DNA from: Kocuria rosea subsp. polaris
GTDB taxonomy: Bacteria; Actinomycetota; Actinomycetes; Actinomycetales; Micrococcaceae
DNA length: 64,000 bases
NCBI GenBank assembly: GCA_023896275.1
Contig: MLDA01000022.1
Location: 1 to 64,000, forward strand
Direction of reading: 5' to 3'
This document shows, piece by piece, positions 1-10,858 of the stretch. The position numbers and the translations under genes were made by a program. Below the pieces are notes generated by a model. It was not told the origin of the DNA. It did no database searches and saw nothing but the letters and a program-made list of their open reading frames with translations. Numbering within the stretch: position 1 is the stretch's first letter; each line of letters begins with the position of its first letter.

Positions 1-203
1 ACCTCGCCGGCGTTACGGATTCGAAGAGCATCCAGGTGGCGGCCGGCGGCTTCCATGGTCCGTGTGGCCTCGATCAGCGCCTCATCACCCTGGACGGCGA
101 CCTCATCAGCAGTACCTGAGAGCGCGGCGATCACGACGCGACCCCGGTCCGCCGGTGAGAGACCGGCGTACGTTTCGGGGTTCAATAGGAGGTCCGCTTC
201 CAT
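1..203 (-). CDS. Partial N-terminus of unknown protein, possibly DUF222/HNH family
   Basis: Only the first 67 codons are inside the window; the gene runs off the left edge. The peptide begins MEADLLLNPETYAGLSPADR and continues as alternating charged/alanine-rich helix with no stop. The start is supported by a TAGTAT hexamer six bases upstream of the ATG, with no Shine-Dalgarno, as at several other genes here. The helical N-terminus resembles DUF222 (13E12-repeat) proteins, which usually carry a C-terminal HNH nuclease, but that part is not visible, so the family call is a guess. Confidence 0.45.
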   Translation of the reverse strand, partial: MEADLLLNPETYAGLSPADRGRVVIAALSGTADEVAVQGDEALIEATRTMEAAGRHLDALRIRNAGE

Positions 204-209
204 GAACCA

Positions 210-215
210 ATACTA
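210..215 (-). promoter_or_regulatory. -10 hexamer TAGTAT, leaderless type
   Basis: TAGTAT read on the minus strand lies 6 bases before the ATG of the left-edge gene, with no Shine-Dalgarno between. The surrounding 150 bases are unusually AT-rich for this window. Confidence 0.5.
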
Positions 216-350
216 GTACAGGACTTCGAAGAATGGAAGGGATTATGAACCTTTTTAGAACGCGAAACGGGCTTTGGAGCTGAACGAACAGTGCTCGAAG
301 GCGCCAGTAGGGCACCGTGAGACCCGGAGGTATTCGAATGTACCGAACTG

Positions 351-1013
351 CTAGTCGGTCGCGCGGAGGGTCGCCCGCAGCTCGTCCTCGGCGGCAATCG
401 CTGTGATGAAGAACATCTCGTCGCCAGCCTCGACGACGTCGTCCGCGCTCGGCACGATGGGCACTTCGTCGCGCAGCAATGCCACCACGGCGGAGTCCTC
501 CGGCCAGTGCAGCGATCCCAACGTCTTGCCGATGATCGGCGAGTCCGACGGGACCGTGAACTCAACCATCGACGTCTCGCCGGTGCGCAGCGTCAGCAGG
601 CGGACGAGGTCACCGATCTCCACGGCCTCTTCGACGAGGGCCGTCATCAGGCGCGGGGTATTCACGGCGACGTCGACGCCCCAGGAGTCGTTGAACATCC
701 AGTCGTTCTTCGGATTGTTCACGCGACCCACGGTGCGCCCGATACCGAACTCGCTCTTCGCCAGCAGGGAGACGACGAGGTTGACCTTGTCGTCACCCGT
801 GGCCGACACGACGACGTCGGTGTCGTCCAGTCCGGCGGCCTGCAAGACGCTCAGCTCGCACGCGTCGCCGATGAGCCATTCCGCGTCGCTGAGGTCGCTG
901 CGGCCCATCGATTCCGGTTTCTCGTCGATCAGGAGGACCGTATGGCCGTGCGACATGAGCTCGCGCGCAATGGATGATCCGACGCTTCCCGCGCCAACGA
1001 TGGCAACCTTCAC
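351..1013 (-). CDS. ceoC: TrkA-type potassium uptake regulatory protein CeoC
   Basis: Cytoplasmic gating subunit of a K+ uptake system, 220 aa. The N-terminus starts VAIVGAGSVG after a GTG start, a Rossmann RCK-N domain (about residues 1-125) with the GxGxxG NAD-binding motif and the acidic end of strand 2 (LLIDEK). An RCK-C domain follows (about 135-220). The GTG start overlaps the TGA of the upstream ceoB in a GTGA tetranucleotide, so the two are translationally coupled. Known family behaviour is ligand-dependent (NAD(H), ATP/ADP or c-di-AMP) opening of a membrane partner; no Trk membrane subunit is in the window. The closest membrane candidate is the divergent permease next door. Confidence 0.88.
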   Translation of the reverse strand: MKVAIVGAGSVGSSIARELMSHGHTVLLIDEKPESMGRSDLSDAEWLIGDACELSVLQAAGLDDTDVVVSATGDDKVNLVVSLLAKSEFGIGRTVGRVNNPKNDWMFNDSWGVDVAVNTPRLMTALVEEAVEIGDLVRLLTLRTGETSMVEFTVPSDSPIIGKTLGSLHWPEDSAVVALLRDEVPIVPSADDVVEAGDEMFFITAIAAEDELRATLRATD

Positions 1014-1729
1014 TGCTCGTCCTCCTGGGCATCGGTCATGTCCGGTCGAGTCGATGTTCCCGGTCTGCCCGCCGGTGGTTTGGAGAGCACGCGGTCGATG
1101 TCTCCCGTTGAGTCGACGGGCATCATGGCGTGAAGAATGTCCCCCTCCTGTAGCCGCGTCTTCGGCGTGGGAACGATGCCTTGGCCGAAACGCGTCAGGT
1201 AGGCGACGCGCAGCTGTGCCGCCTCCTCGATCTCCGTCAAGAGCTTGCCGTACCAGTCGCGGTGCAGGCCCACTTCGCCGAGCAGGAGGCGACCCGAGGC
1301 CTCTCGGAAGTCGCCCTGGACGCCGGTCTCGGGCAGGATTCGCCGCAGGACCTGGTCCGCGCTCCAGCGAACTGCCGCCACCGTGGGGATTCCGAGCCGC
1401 TGATAGATCTCCGCGCGGCCGGGGTCGTAGATGCGCGCCACGACGTGGGGGACGTTGTAGGTCTCGCGAGCCACACGCGTGGCCACGATGTTTGAGTTGT
1501 CGCCGCTGGAGACCGCGGCGAACGCGTAGGCCTCCTCGATGCCGGCGCGTTCGAGGGTGTCGCGGTCGAAACCGATGCCCGTCACGCGGCGGCCCGAGTA
1601 GTGCTGCCCCAGTCGGCGGAAGGCCCGCTCGTCCTGATCGATGATGGCCACGGAGTGGCCCGCTTCGTCGAGGGTGTGGGCGAGCGTCACGCCGACGCGG
1701 CCTGCGCCCATGATGACGAAATGCGGCAT
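1010..1729 (-). CDS. ceoB: TrkA-type potassium uptake regulatory protein CeoB
   Basis: Second RCK-type K+ transport regulator, 239 aa, first gene of the ceoB-ceoC pair. The start MPHFVIMGAGRVG carries the NAD-binding GxGxxG; the acidic residue ending strand 2 (IIDQDE) is also present. RCK-N spans about residues 1-130 and RCK-C about 140-220, then a hydrophilic tail ending DAQEDEQ. A GGAGGA Shine-Dalgarno precedes the ATG. Paired TrkA proteins of this type (CeoB/CeoC) are standard in actinobacteria. It is divergent from an APC-superfamily permease with a short shared intergenic region, which suggests a common K+ role (inference). Confidence 0.88.
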   Translation of the reverse strand: MPHFVIMGAGRVGVTLAHTLDEAGHSVAIIDQDERAFRRLGQHYSGRRVTGIGFDRDTLERAGIEEAYAFAAVSSGDNSNIVATRVARETYNVPHVVARIYDPGRAEIYQRLGIPTVAAVRWSADQVLRRILPETGVQGDFREASGRLLLGEVGLHRDWYGKLLTEIEEAAQLRVAYLTRFGQGIVPTPKTRLQEGDILHAMMPVDSTGDIDRVLSKPPAGRPGTSTRPDMTDAQEDEQ

Positions 1730-1872
1730 GTCTTTCCTCCGCTGGTGAGGCGTCTCGCGGTCTGGGACCGCACGAATAATCAGTCCCTAGTGTGTCACGT
1801 GCGGCCGCGTAGTCGGCGTGTGCCCGCGCCGCCGCCTGCGTGCCGAGGAATGACACAGCGCGGGCAACAGGC

Positions 1873-1878
1873 TAACTT
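1873..1878 (+). promoter_or_regulatory. -10 hexamer TAACTT, leaderless type
   Basis: TAACTT is followed by 7 bases and then the GTG start of the permease; there is no Shine-Dalgarno. This decides the GTG over an in-frame TTG one codon later. Confidence 0.5.
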
Positions 1879-1885
1879 TGACGAA

Positions 1886-3904
1886 GTGTTGACGTTTCTC
1901 GAAGCACTCAAGCGGGTCCTGGTCGGGCGGCCCTTTGAGACCGAAACCCAGAAGCGGACCCCATTGCGGCGGTTCGCCGCCCTCGGCAAGCTGAGCTCGA
2001 ACGCGCTGTCCTCCGTGGCCTACGCGCCGGACGAGATCCTGTTGACTCTCGCCATCGCAGGCATGAGCGCTATCCACTTCTCGCCGCTCGTCGGCGCCGC
2101 GGTCATGGTCGTCATGTTCGTCATCATCGCCTCATACCGCCAATCCGTGAAGGCCTACCCGGGCGGCGGCGGCGACTACATCATCGCCAGCAGGAATTTG
2201 GGCCCACGGGCGGGTACGACGACGGGGGCGGCGCTGTTGATCGACTTCGTCCTGACGGTCGCCGTGTCCATGTCGGCGGCGGCCCACTATCTCGTCGCCG
2301 CCCTGCCGCAGCTGCAAGGAAACCGAGCTGAGATCGCGGCGTGGGGCGTGGCCCTGCTGGCGTTCGCAAGCCTGCGCGGCCTCGGGCGGTCGCGCTGGGC
2401 GCAGATCGTGCCGACCTACCTGTTCGTGGCCGGCATCCTCTTCATGCTCGTCGTCGGTTCGATCCTCGCGGCGCTGGGCCAGCTCGGGCAGGCGCCGAGC
2501 GCCGAATTCACGATTGCCCCGCAGGCCGGGTTCGAGGAGGGCTTGACCGGCTTCTTTGGCGCCCTGCTGATACTGCGCGCGTTCTCGACGGGCTCGGCCG
2601 CCCTCACCGGCATCGAGGCGCCGTCGAGCAGCGTGCCCGACATGGCACCGCCGCGGGCCAGGAACGCGGCGGCGGTCCTCGTCTGGCTTGGCATCGTCGC
2701 CGCCGTGCTCACCCTCGGTACGCTCTTCCTCGCCGAGGCCACGGGTGTGCGGCTGGTCGAGTTCCCGCACGAGTCCCTGCGGCTCGACGGCGGACCGATC
2801 CCTGAGTCCTACTTCCAGATCCCCGTCCTCGGCCAGCTCGCAATGGCGGTCTTCGGCGCGGGGACGTTCGGATTCGTCGCCATTCTGGTCCTGACGATCT
2901 GGGTGCTGTGGACAGCCGGAGCGTCAGCCTTCAAGTCGTTCCCCTTCCTCGCCTCGCTGCTCGCCATCGACGGCTACCTGCCGCGCCAGCTGCGCACGCG
3001 CGGCGACCGGCTCGGATACAGCAACGGCATCGTCGCGCTGGCGGTTGCGGCCATCGCGCTCGTGCTGATCTTCGACGCCCATCTTCCCGGTCTGATCCAG
3101 ATGTACGTCATCGGCGTCTTCGTGGCGTTCACGCTCAGCCAGCTCGGGATGCTCACGCACTGGAAGCGCAAGTACGTGCAGACGCCCAGCCGCTCGGCTC
3201 GTGCCAAGATCGGTCGCTCCCGGCTGCTGAACCTCGTCGGATTCGTGCTCTCCACAGCGGTGCTCGCCGTCGTGCTGATCACCAAGTTCGTTCACGGCGC
3301 GTGGCTGGCGGTCGTCGCGATCGTCCTGCTGTACCTGATCATGTTCTCCCTCCACCGCCACTACGAAGCCGTCGACCGTGAGCTGGCCATCGATCCGGAC
3401 GCCGAGGCCAAGGCGCTACCGGCGCGCGTGCACGCGATCATTCTGGTTTCTTCGGTACGCAAACCCGTGCTGCGGGCGCTCGCGTTCGCCCGGGCGTCCC
3501 GCCCCTCGAAGCTCGACGCCATCGTTATCGACACCGAGGAGGAACGGACCCGGCGGACCGTCGAGAAGTGGGAGGCCCTGGGCATCCCCGTCCCCCTGAC
3601 GGTGCTCGCCTCGCCCTACCGCGAGGTTGCCCCGCCGCTGCTGGACTACATCAAGGGCATCAAGCGCGACGCCCCGCGTGACCTCGTCGTTGTCTACGTT
3701 CCCGAATACGTCGTCGGGCGCTGGTGGGAGCAGCTGGTACACAACCAGACTGCCCTGCGAATCAAGGCCCGCCTGCACTTCGAGCCGGGCGTCGTCGTCG
3801 CGTCCGTCCCGTGGCAGCTATCCTCCGAAACCCATGGCCGCGCGATCTTCGACGACGGCCAGAATTCCCCGCGACCCGCAGAACAAAGCAAGGACCCCCA
3901 GTGA
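1886..3904 (+). CDS. APC-superfamily permease, KimA (YdaO)-like
   Basis: Integral membrane transporter of 672 aa with about 12 hydrophobic helices (residues about 40-500) and a soluble C-terminal domain of about 150 residues. Motifs typical of this APC branch are SSVAYAPDEIL in helix 1 and YPGGGGDYIIASRNLG between helices 2 and 3. The GTG start is chosen because a TAACTT -10 hexamer lies 7 bases upstream and family members begin with LTFLEALKRVLVG; longer in-frame extensions would run into the divergent ceoB promoter region. Automatic pipelines usually call such proteins amino-acid permeases. The KimA relatives that have been tested are high-affinity K+ importers, and the adjacent ceoBC pair fits K+ better (inference). 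It overlaps the next gene by GTGA. Confidence 0.85.
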   Translation: MLTFLEALKRVLVGRPFETETQKRTPLRRFAALGKLSSNALSSVAYAPDEILLTLAIAGMSAIHFSPLVGAAVMVVMFVIIASYRQSVKAYPGGGGDYIIASRNLGPRAGTTTGAALLIDFVLTVAVSMSAAAHYLVAALPQLQGNRAEIAAWGVALLAFASLRGLGRSRWAQIVPTYLFVAGILFMLVVGSILAALGQLGQAPSAEFTIAPQAGFEEGLTGFFGALLILRAFSTGSAALTGIEAPSSSVPDMAPPRARNAAAVLVWLGIVAAVLTLGTLFLAEATGVRLVEFPHESLRLDGGPIPESYFQIPVLGQLAMAVFGAGTFGFVAILVLTIWVLWTAGASAFKSFPFLASLLAIDGYLPRQLRTRGDRLGYSNGIVALAVAAIALVLIFDAHLPGLIQMYVIGVFVAFTLSQLGMLTHWKRKYVQTPSRSARAKIGRSRLLNLVGFVLSTAVLAVVLITKFVHGAWLAVVAIVLLYLIMFSLHRHYEAVDRELAIDPDAEAKALPARVHAIILVSSVRKPVLRALAFARASRPSKLDAIVIDTEEERTRRTVEKWEALGIPVPLTVLASPYREVAPPLLDYIKGIKRDAPRDLVVVYVPEYVVGRWWEQLVHNQTALRIKARLHFEPGVVVASVPWQLSSETHGRAIFDDGQNSPRPAEQSKDPQ

Positions 3905-5319
3905 CCCAACCCGCCGCGCCCGAGTCCGCGCCCCACGTCGAACTCACGATCGGCCCGGTCGCCCACGGCGGCCACTTCGTCTCCCGCCACGAGGGTCGCG
4001 TCGTCTTCGTCCGGCACGGGCTGCCCGGCGAGCGAGTGCGAGCCAGGCTGACCGAGCACGACGACGGGGCCCGCTTCTGGCGGGCCGACGTCGTCGAGGT
4101 GCTCGACGCCAGTCCCGACCGGCAGGACCACATCTGGGATCAGGCCGACGCGCTCGTCGCCGCGCGCGCATCGAGCCAAGCCGCCGGCGGTGCCGAGTTC
4201 GGACACATCCGGCTCGATGCCCAGCGCCGGCTCAAAGCGGAAGTTTTCGCCGAGCACCTCGAGCGCGGGGCAGGGCTCGACGCGGCGACCCTCGGTTTCG
4301 CGGGCGTCGAGGCCGTCGCCGACGAAGACGAGCTCGGGCGCTTCTGGCGGACCCGGATGGCCTTCGCCGTGGATGCCGACGGGCGCCTGTCCATGCATCC
4401 GCATCGTAGCGACGAGCTCGTTGCCGTCACGTCGATGCCGCTGGCGAGCCGCGAGATCCAGCGGCTAAGCCCCTGGGACGTCGACTTCACCGGGTTCGAG
4501 CGCGTCGAAATCGCCGCTCCGGCCGGCGGCGACGAGGCGCTGGTGCTGCTCGTGGCCGCCGAAGGGCAGAACGACGCGGCCGGCATTCGGAGAGCGGCCC
4601 GCGCCGTCATGTCGCAGCTGCCCCCGAACGCCTCGGTGGCCGTCCTGACGCAGTCCGGCGGATCCGCCGCCGACGGCCGCGGCGTCCTGCAGCGCATCTC
4701 CGGGCGGACCTGGCTTTCGGAATCCGTTGAGCTCGCCTCCGGCGACACCCACCACTACCGCGTGACGGGGGAGGGGTTCTGGCAGATCCACCGCGCCGCG
4801 CCCGCGACACTGACGGACGCAGTGCTCGATATCGTGGCGCCAGCGCCCGGCCAGGCCGTGGCTGACCTCTACGCCGGGGCCGGCCTCTTCACTCTGCCGC
4901 TGGCCGAGCGAGTCGGCGCCGGCGGACGGGTGCTTTCGATCGAAGGAGCGCCCGGAACAAGCAAGGACGCGCGGCGGAATCTGCACGAGTACCGGCAGGC
5001 CCTGATCGCCCAAGGGCGTGTGGAGCGCACGTTACGCGACCAACTTCAGCGACTCTCCGGTGGGCGGGGCACCCGCCAGCTTGACGCCGTCGTGCTTGAT
5101 CCGCCACGCGCGGGAGCAGGAAAGCGAGCCGTGGAGATGATCGCGGCGGCAAAGCCGGCGAAGATCGCCTACGTGTCGTGCGATCCGGCCTCCTTTGCCC
5201 GGGATACCGCGGATCTTCGCCGCCGCGGGTACGAGCTGGTCGCGGCCCGGGTCTTCGATTTGTACCCGAATACGCACCACTTGGAGACGATCGGCCATTT
5301 CGCCCGGGTCCGCCCCTGA
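3901..5319 (+). CDS. TRAM-domain class I SAM RNA m5U methyltransferase (RlmCD/TrmA-like)
   Basis: RNA uridine-C5 methyltransferase family, 472 aa. An N-terminal TRAM domain (about residues 5-65) is followed by a central RNA-binding region and a Rossmann SAM domain (about 290-470). Visible motifs: DLYAGAGLFTLPLA for SAM binding, VVLDPPRAG, and SYVSCDP-type motif (YVSCDP) with catalytic Cys427. The N-terminal CxxxxxCxxC iron-sulfur cluster of RumA/RlmD enzymes is absent. Start GTG overlaps the permease stop by 4 bases, so translation is coupled although the functions look unrelated. Which rRNA or tRNA uridine is modified cannot be read from sequence. Confidence 0.85.
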   Translation: MTQPAAPESAPHVELTIGPVAHGGHFVSRHEGRVVFVRHGLPGERVRARLTEHDDGARFWRADVVEVLDASPDRQDHIWDQADALVAARASSQAAGGAEFGHIRLDAQRRLKAEVFAEHLERGAGLDAATLGFAGVEAVADEDELGRFWRTRMAFAVDADGRLSMHPHRSDELVAVTSMPLASREIQRLSPWDVDFTGFERVEIAAPAGGDEALVLLVAAEGQNDAAGIRRAARAVMSQLPPNASVAVLTQSGGSAADGRGVLQRISGRTWLSESVELASGDTHHYRVTGEGFWQIHRAAPATLTDAVLDIVAPAPGQAVADLYAGAGLFTLPLAERVGAGGRVLSIEGAPGTSKDARRNLHEYRQALIAQGRVERTLRDQLQRLSGGRGTRQLDAVVLDPPRAGAGKRAVEMIAAAKPAKIAYVSCDPASFARDTADLRRRGYELVAARVFDLYPNTHHLETIGHFARVRP

Positions 5320-5345
5320 GTCGTGGGGCACATGAACCGATAGAC

Positions 5346-5351
5346 TTGACG
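5346..5351 (+). promoter_or_regulatory. Possible -35 element (TTGACG) of acnA
   Basis: TTGACG matches the housekeeping -35 at five of six bases. About 17 bases on the sequence is a weak -10 (CATCCG or ATCCAT), so the exact promoter is uncertain. The inverted repeat downstream would then lie over or just after the transcription start. Confidence 0.3.
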
Positions 5352-5384
5352 GTAGCTCTGCCGCGATCCATCCGTCTTGTGTTG

Positions 5385-5400
5385 GTTAGGTATTCCTAAC
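5385..5400 (+). promoter_or_regulatory. Inverted repeat before acnA, iron-box-like operator
   Basis: GTTAGG-tatt-CCTAAC is a perfect 6+4+6 palindrome, 53 bases before the aconitase start. Aligned to the 19-base DtxR/IdeR box consensus, TTAGGT and CTAAC fall on consensus positions 1-6 and 11-15 (11 of the first 15). The right outer arm does not match. Which regulator binds is inference. Confidence 0.5.
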
Positions 5401-5453
5401 TGGCGCCAGATTGGGCGTGCAACAAAGATGAAAATCTGGCGAGAGGAGTCCCA

Positions 5454-8162
<2,709 letters not shown>

Positions 8163-8218
8163 CCTGCTCGAATGTGAGGCTGTCTGGCTGCTGATGAAAT
8201 AGTCGGTCCAGAGTCTCG

Positions 8219-8262
8219 CACAAGTGCCCCGTCAGGCTTCGGCCTGGCGGGGCACTTGTGCG
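8219..8262 (+). terminator. Strong hairpin terminator after acnA
   Basis: A 20-base-pair stem with one G-T wobble closes on a TTCG tetraloop: arms 8219-8238 and 8243-8262. No U-tract follows, as is common in high-GC actinobacteria. Confidence 0.85.
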
Positions 8263-8358
8263 TTGTCGGTCCGCCTCCGGTGTCTGTTGCCACTGGGCTC
8301 CTGCGCGGCCGCGAGACGCAGTTATCATCATGAAGTCCGCGGCTGGCAGACTTGCCTC

Positions 8359-9216
8359 ATGACTGTATTGATTGCCGGTTGCGGAGACCTTGGCACTGAA
8401 GCCGGTATCAGATTCATTGGGGCGGGGCATCGTGTCATCGGATGGCGGCGCACGCCGGATATCCTGGCAGCAGCTGGAATTGAAGGGGTGGCGGCAGACC
8501 TCACGACGGAGCTTCCGGAAATCCCGGCAGATGTGTCCATCGTGGTGGTGTCCATCGCTGCCGATCGCCGTAGCCCTGAGGCCTATCGTGCCGCGTACGT
8601 GGATGGGGTCAGGAACGTTCTGGACGCCTTGGAACGTGACAGCGTGACACCGAAGCGCATGGTCCTCGTGTCGTCAACGGCCGTGTACGGCGACAGAACC
8701 GGCCACGTGGATGAAGCCACGCCGACGTTGCCTGCTTCATTCAGCGGCCAGATCCTTCTCGAGTCCGAGATGCTCCTTCTCGACCGGCTGAGGGGAACGT
8801 CGACAGAGGGCGTCGTGCTGCGACTGGGTGGCGTTTACGGCCCGGGCAGGACGCGGCTCATCGATATGGTCAAGGAGGGGCGCGCAGTCGTGCCGGAAGA
8901 GCCGCGGCGGACGAATCGAATCCACCGCGACGATGCTGCTGCCGCCATCGTTCACCTGGCCACCGCTGCGGGCGCGCCGGAGCCGCTCTATCTTGGTGTC
9001 GATGACGAATCGGCGGATCTGGGAGATGTCCTGCGGTTCCTTTCCCGGGAGTTGGACTGTGGCGAACTGCCCGTTGGGCCGGTCCCGGTTGCCCGTGGCG
9101 GTGACAAACGTTGCGTCAATGACAAACTCCGCGGCACGGGTTTTCGGTTCGCTTTTCCGACCTACAAAGAGGGGTACCGATCGGTCCTCGCCGGCGAAGG
9201 CGTCAGGCACCCGTAA
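8359..9216 (+). CDS. NAD(P)-dependent reductase/epimerase, YeeZ-like SDR
   Basis: Extended/atypical short-chain dehydrogenase fold, 285 aa. The N-terminus MTVLIAGCGDLG gives the nucleotide-binding GxGxxG, and VSSTAVYGDRTG is the conserved S-x(n)-Y region of the YeeZ subgroup. The end of strand 2 is followed by WRR, suggesting NADP(H). The start ATG has no Shine-Dalgarno but a CAGACT hexamer six bases upstream, so it may be leaderless. The substrate is unknown. By eye its GC at third positions is lower than in dxs or argG, which could mean later acquisition. It is not linked to its neighbours in function. Confidence 0.8.
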   Translation: MTVLIAGCGDLGTEAGIRFIGAGHRVIGWRRTPDILAAAGIEGVAADLTTELPEIPADVSIVVVSIAADRRSPEAYRAAYVDGVRNVLDALERDSVTPKRMVLVSSTAVYGDRTGHVDEATPTLPASFSGQILLESEMLLLDRLRGTSTEGVVLRLGGVYGPGRTRLIDMVKEGRAVVPEEPRRTNRIHRDDAAAAIVHLATAAGAPEPLYLGVDDESADLGDVLRFLSRELDCGELPVGPVPVARGGDKRCVNDKLRGTGFRFAFPTYKEGYRSVLAGEGVRHP

Positions 9217-9363
9217 ACGGCGCGAACTCACGACGGGGTGTTCCTGCTTGTCGTCATGATCCCGCGGCGTGCGGAGCGGACCGGGTGGCCGCAATCCGAA
9301 GCCCGCGACGGCTCGGGACGTGGCTGCCTCGCCCGGTCCCTGTCGGGCTGAGGACGCAGGGAC

Positions 9364-9369
9364 TACTCT
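9364..9369 (+). promoter_or_regulatory. -10 hexamer TACTCT, leaderless type
   Basis: TACTCT, six bases, then the ATG of the MFS transporter; no Shine-Dalgarno is present. Confidence 0.5.
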
Positions 9370-9375
9370 GGCCTC

Positions 9376-10785
9376 ATGGCTCAAGATGAGCGGTCTCCGG
9401 CAGACGTCGCGCCGGCCAGCCGGCCAGCGGTGGGGCCGGACGGCACCGGACACCGCACCTCCATGCATGTGCTGGTCAACACCGCGGTCGCCAACGTTGT
9501 CACCAGCTACCTTTGGTTCGGGCTGACGTTCTGGGTCTACCTCGAAACTCGTTCCGTCCTGGCGACCGGCGTGATCGGCGGCGCCTACATGCTTCTCGTC
9601 GCGTTTTTCGGTCTCCTCTTCGGCGTGCTCGTGGACAGGTACCGCAAACGCACAGTCATGATCGGGTCAACAGTCTTCACGGTGCTCTGCTTCGCGGCGG
9701 CATGGGTGATGTTCCTGCTGGTGCCCGAGCGGAGCCTCCTGGACCTCAGCCGCGGCTGGTTCTGGCTGTTCGCCGGGATCGTCCTCATCGGCGCCGTCGT
9801 CGAACAACTGCGCAACATCGCCCTGTCGACGACGGTCACGCTGCTCGTGGCGCCCGACCGTCGCGCCAACGCCAACGGCCTCGTCGGTACCGTGCAGGGC
9901 CTGGCCTTCATGGTCACCTCGGTCTTCAGCGGCCTCTCGATCGGCTTCCTCGGCATGGGCGGGACGATCGTCATCGCGCTGGCGTCCTGCACGCTCGTGC
10001 TCGCGCACCTGCTCGTGCTCCGGATCCCCGAACCGCGGATCGCGCGCGCGACCCAGCGCGAGAGCTTCGCCGAACTGCGGGCCGGCATCGTCGCCGTGCG
10101 CGTGACCCAGGGCCTCTTCGCGCTGATCCTCTTCACGACCTTGAACAATCTCACCGGCGGCGTGTTCATGGCGCTCATGGACCCCTACGGGCTCACGCTC
10201 TTTCCGGTCGAGATCTGGGGTCTGGTCCTCGGGATCACGGCCACTGGCTTCCTCATCGGCGGTGGGGTCGTGGCCAGATTCGGCCTGGGCAAGAACCCCA
10301 TCCGCACGCTGCTCATCCTCGTCGCCTGCACCGGAGTGCTCGGCGCGACGTTCACCCTGCGCGAGTGGTGGTGGCTCTTCGCCGCCGGGATCTGGGTCTT
10401 CATGATGCTCCTCCCGGCGATCGAGGCGGCCGAACAAACGGTGATCCAGAAAGTGGTCCCCTACGCGATCCAAGGGCGGGTCTTCGGCTTCGCGATGACC
10501 TTCGAGGCGGCGGCAGCGCCGATCACGGCGTTCCTCATCGCCCCGCTGGCCGAATTCTGGATCATCCCCTATATGGATTCCGGCGACGGCCGCCAAACGT
10601 GGGGATGGCTACTGGGCGCGGGGGAGGCGCGCGGAATTGCCCTGGTGTTCCTCGTCTCGGGTCTCGCGTCGATCGGCCTGGCGGTCGCGGCCCTCTGCTC
10701 GCGGTCGTACCGGCGGCTCTCGACAACGTACGCCCAGGCCCCGGAGAGCGCCCCGCCGGCCTCCGGTGCGAGTGCGGGCGGTTAG
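9376..10785 (+). CDS. MFS transporter, DHA3-like drug exporter type
   Basis: Major facilitator superfamily membrane protein, 469 aa with about 12 hydrophobic helices after a hydrophilic 30-residue N-terminus. The loop between helices 2 and 3 contains GVLVDRYRKR, a recognisable motif A (GxxxDRxxRK). The overall layout is that of the DHA3 (macrolide efflux/EntS-like) branch of proton-coupled exporters. A C-terminal tail of about 25 Ala/Pro/Ser residues is cytoplasmic and low-complexity. Cargo cannot be inferred. The start is supported by a leaderless-type -10 hexamer. Its stop TAG also forms the start of TAGGAT, a possible -10 for dxs. Confidence 0.85.
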   Translation: MAQDERSPADVAPASRPAVGPDGTGHRTSMHVLVNTAVANVVTSYLWFGLTFWVYLETRSVLATGVIGGAYMLLVAFFGLLFGVLVDRYRKRTVMIGSTVFTVLCFAAAWVMFLLVPERSLLDLSRGWFWLFAGIVLIGAVVEQLRNIALSTTVTLLVAPDRRANANGLVGTVQGLAFMVTSVFSGLSIGFLGMGGTIVIALASCTLVLAHLLVLRIPEPRIARATQRESFAELRAGIVAVRVTQGLFALILFTTLNNLTGGVFMALMDPYGLTLFPVEIWGLVLGITATGFLIGGGVVARFGLGKNPIRTLLILVACTGVLGATFTLREWWWLFAAGIWVFMMLLPAIEAAEQTVIQKVVPYAIQGRVFGFAMTFEAAAAPITAFLIAPLAEFWIIPYMDSGDGRQTWGWLLGAGEARGIALVFLVSGLASIGLAVAALCSRSYRRLSTTYAQAPESAPPASGASAGG

Positions 10786-10858
10786 GATTGACGGACAACG
10801 ACCGCCGCACCGGAAGGGCGGCGGGTGAGTGAACGAGCCGAAGGCGAAAGGAAGCTGA

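Noticed and set aside
1730-1885. Possible ydaO-type c-di-AMP riboswitch before the KimA-like permease
   Set aside because: The gap is short and lacks the conserved blocks; the permease start also appears leaderless.
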